A DNA stretch of 5,883 nucleotides. It comes from Promethearchaeota archaeon. GTDB lineage: Archaea; Asgardarchaeota; Lokiarchaeia; Sigynarchaeales; SOKP01. A program made the position numbers and the translations under genes. Below, piece by piece: positions 5,271 to 5,883 of the stretch (the first letter of the stretch is position 1; every line of letters starts with the position of its first letter). The DNA is taken from positions 1-5,883 of the forward strand of contig JAUWDN010000093.1 in NCBI GenBank assembly GCA_030608765.1, in the 5' to 3' direction. The notes beneath the pieces were generated by a model. That model saw only the letters and a list, made by a program, of their open reading frames with translations. It searched no databases and had not been told where the DNA came from.

Positions 5271-5300
5271 TGTGGCTAAAAACACCACTAACAACCATTT
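5271..5300 (-). repeat. 5' arm of the long stem enclosing the permuted 5S rRNA
   Basis: This is the partner of the arm at 5081-5110. It begins about 10 bases after the transcript start predicted from the TATA box, so nearly the whole precursor consists of stem, upstream hairpin and permuted 5S. I see no canonical bulge-helix-bulge motif in the stem; near the inner end ACGC (5248-5245) could pair with GCGU (5117-5114), leaving a three-base AAA bulge (5113-5111), which is only suggestive. Confidence 0.75.
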
Positions 5301-5332
5301 CATAAGTCCGGCTATATTATGGTAAAATGCTT

Positions 5333-5340
5333 TATTTATA
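5333..5340 (-). promoter_or_regulatory. TATA box of the 5S rRNA locus
   Basis: The minus strand reads TATAAATA, a strong archaeal TATA box and the same eight bases as in front of the PAS gene. The expected transcript start is near 5310, just before the 5' arm of the stem. It indicates that the 5S locus is transcribed alone rather than as the tail of a 16S-23S operon, neither of which is in the window. Confidence 0.65.
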
Positions 5341-5434
5341 TGGTTGTAAGTAATAGAAATAGTAAAGACTAGTAATTAAACTTTTTTATAACAAATCGTT
5401 AAACTTAAAAGGAGTTGTATTGAATTTGTAAGGC

Positions 5435-5883
5435 TTACATCAATTTTCTAATGTTCTCTTTGTGTTTCTTCATTCCAATTACAATGACTACTATAGAGAT
5501 TCCTACTAATCCAACTATCATAATAGAAGCAACTATGAGCACATAGTCCATAAAGGGCTTAAGAATTGTAAAGCTGAAATCTTCTTCGTAAAAAATGGAA
5601 GTTTTGTTTGTATAATCTCTTGTTATAACGAGATATGAATATTCTCCAGGTTCTAATTTGTTTAAAGTAATATTAAACTCTTGTTTATTCTCATTGAAAT
5701 CATTAAATAATCTATGTACTGAAAAGTCTGAAAAATTATTATTCGACATTAAAAAGAATACGCTTTCTATTCCTGAATGATTATCACTTGCATTAAAGGT
5801 AAATAAAAGATTATCTGTTGCTGTAGGATTTAGAGGAGTTTGGTTAACATCGATTAGATTAGGAATATCCACGTCAGGTAATG
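5435..5883 (-). CDS. Cell-surface protein, C-terminal part with membrane anchor (5' end outside window)
   Basis: The frame is open to the window edge; codons before the GTG at 5872 read LPD and join smoothly to VDIPNLIDVNQTPL, so GTG is probably internal and the gene starts outside the window. The visible part has an extracellular beta-sandwich-like domain resembling the Ig/fibronectin-like repeats of archaeal surface proteins (NLLFTFNASDNHSGIESVFFL, then LNKLEPGEYSYLVITRDYTNKTSIFYEEDFSFTI). It carries several N-x-S/T sites (NAS, NFS, NIT, NKT) compatible with N-glycosylation. A single membrane helix at about 108-133, counted from the GTG, is followed by a short basic tail (KKHKENIRKLM), giving an outside-facing protein anchored at its C-terminus. 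The exact family and ligand are unknown. It is upstream of the 5S locus on the same strand, with about 120 bp between its stop and the predicted 5S start. Confidence 0.8.
   Translation of the reverse strand, partial: LPDVDIPNLIDVNQTPLNPTATDNLLFTFNASDNHSGIESVFFLMSNNNFSDFSVHRLFNDFNENKQEFNITLNKLEPGEYSYLVITRDYTNKTSIFYEEDFSFTILKPFMDYVLIVASIMIVGLVGISIVVIVIGMKKHKENIRKLM

Noticed and set aside
5081..5300. Two partial, broken 5S rRNA genes in tandem (pseudogenes)
   Set aside because: Each half alone is incomplete, but together they give every 5S element once, with helix I and helix II pairing intact between halves, a UUCG cap, normal total length and an own TATA box. Decay would not preserve this.
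5081..5300. SRP RNA or RNase P RNA
   Set aside because: The locus is too short for archaeal forms, and the loop C and loop E words are specific to 5S rRNA.
5870..5872. GTG as the true start of the surface protein
   Set aside because: The frame stays open to the window edge, there is no signal peptide after it, and the sequence begins in the middle of a beta-sandwich-like region.

Overview
The window looks like a piece of an AT-rich archaeal chromosome, most likely from an Asgard (Promethearchaeota, Lokiarchaeia-like) lineage. This is an inference from a Ras/Rab-type small GTPase, an Fcf1-type PIN protein, archaeal TATA boxes (including one that implies a leaderless mRNA), oligo-T terminators, a multi-PAS/GAF sensor without a kinase, and a surface protein with a C-terminal membrane anchor. 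No species can be named from the sequence alone.

Layout. (1) 2-652, plus strand: the C-terminal part of an iron-type alcohol dehydrogenase, cut by the window edge. (2) 659-1628, minus strand: a two-gene unit, Rab-like GTPase then Fcf1-like PIN protein, convergent with the dehydrogenase. (3) 1629-1925: an AT-rich divergent promoter region. (4) 1926-2204: a small cupin, followed by T-tract terminators. (5) 2374-4440, plus strand: a PAS-PAS-GAF-PAS-PAS sensory protein whose last PAS domain is split by an in-frame TAA at 4120-4122. (6) 4460-5002, minus strand: a lysine-rich protein with two membrane segments, unrecognised. (7) 5081-5340, minus strand: a 5S rRNA locus with its own promoter. (8) 5435-5883, minus strand: the C-terminal part of a cell-surface protein, cut by the window edge.

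The main discovery is the 5S rRNA. Read on the minus strand, all 5S elements are present but in circularly permuted order: helix III 3' strand, helix II 3' strand, helix V, loop E, helix IV, helix V, helix I 3' strand, a UUCG tetraloop, helix I 5' strand, helix II 5' strand, helix III 5' strand, loop C, helix III 3' strand. The natural 5' and 3' ends are fused by UUCG and the new ends lie beside helix III. The word CCGGAAG occurs at both new ends, 121 nt apart, about one 5S length. The flanks pair into an imperfect stem of about 28 bp, reminiscent of archaeal pre-rRNA processing stems. Permuted 5S rRNAs are known from mitochondria of brown algae and relatives; I know of no archaeal chromosomal case, but could not search.

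The genes do not form one pathway. The only possible functional link is that the PIN protein belongs to a family used in rRNA processing; its involvement with this 5S is speculation.
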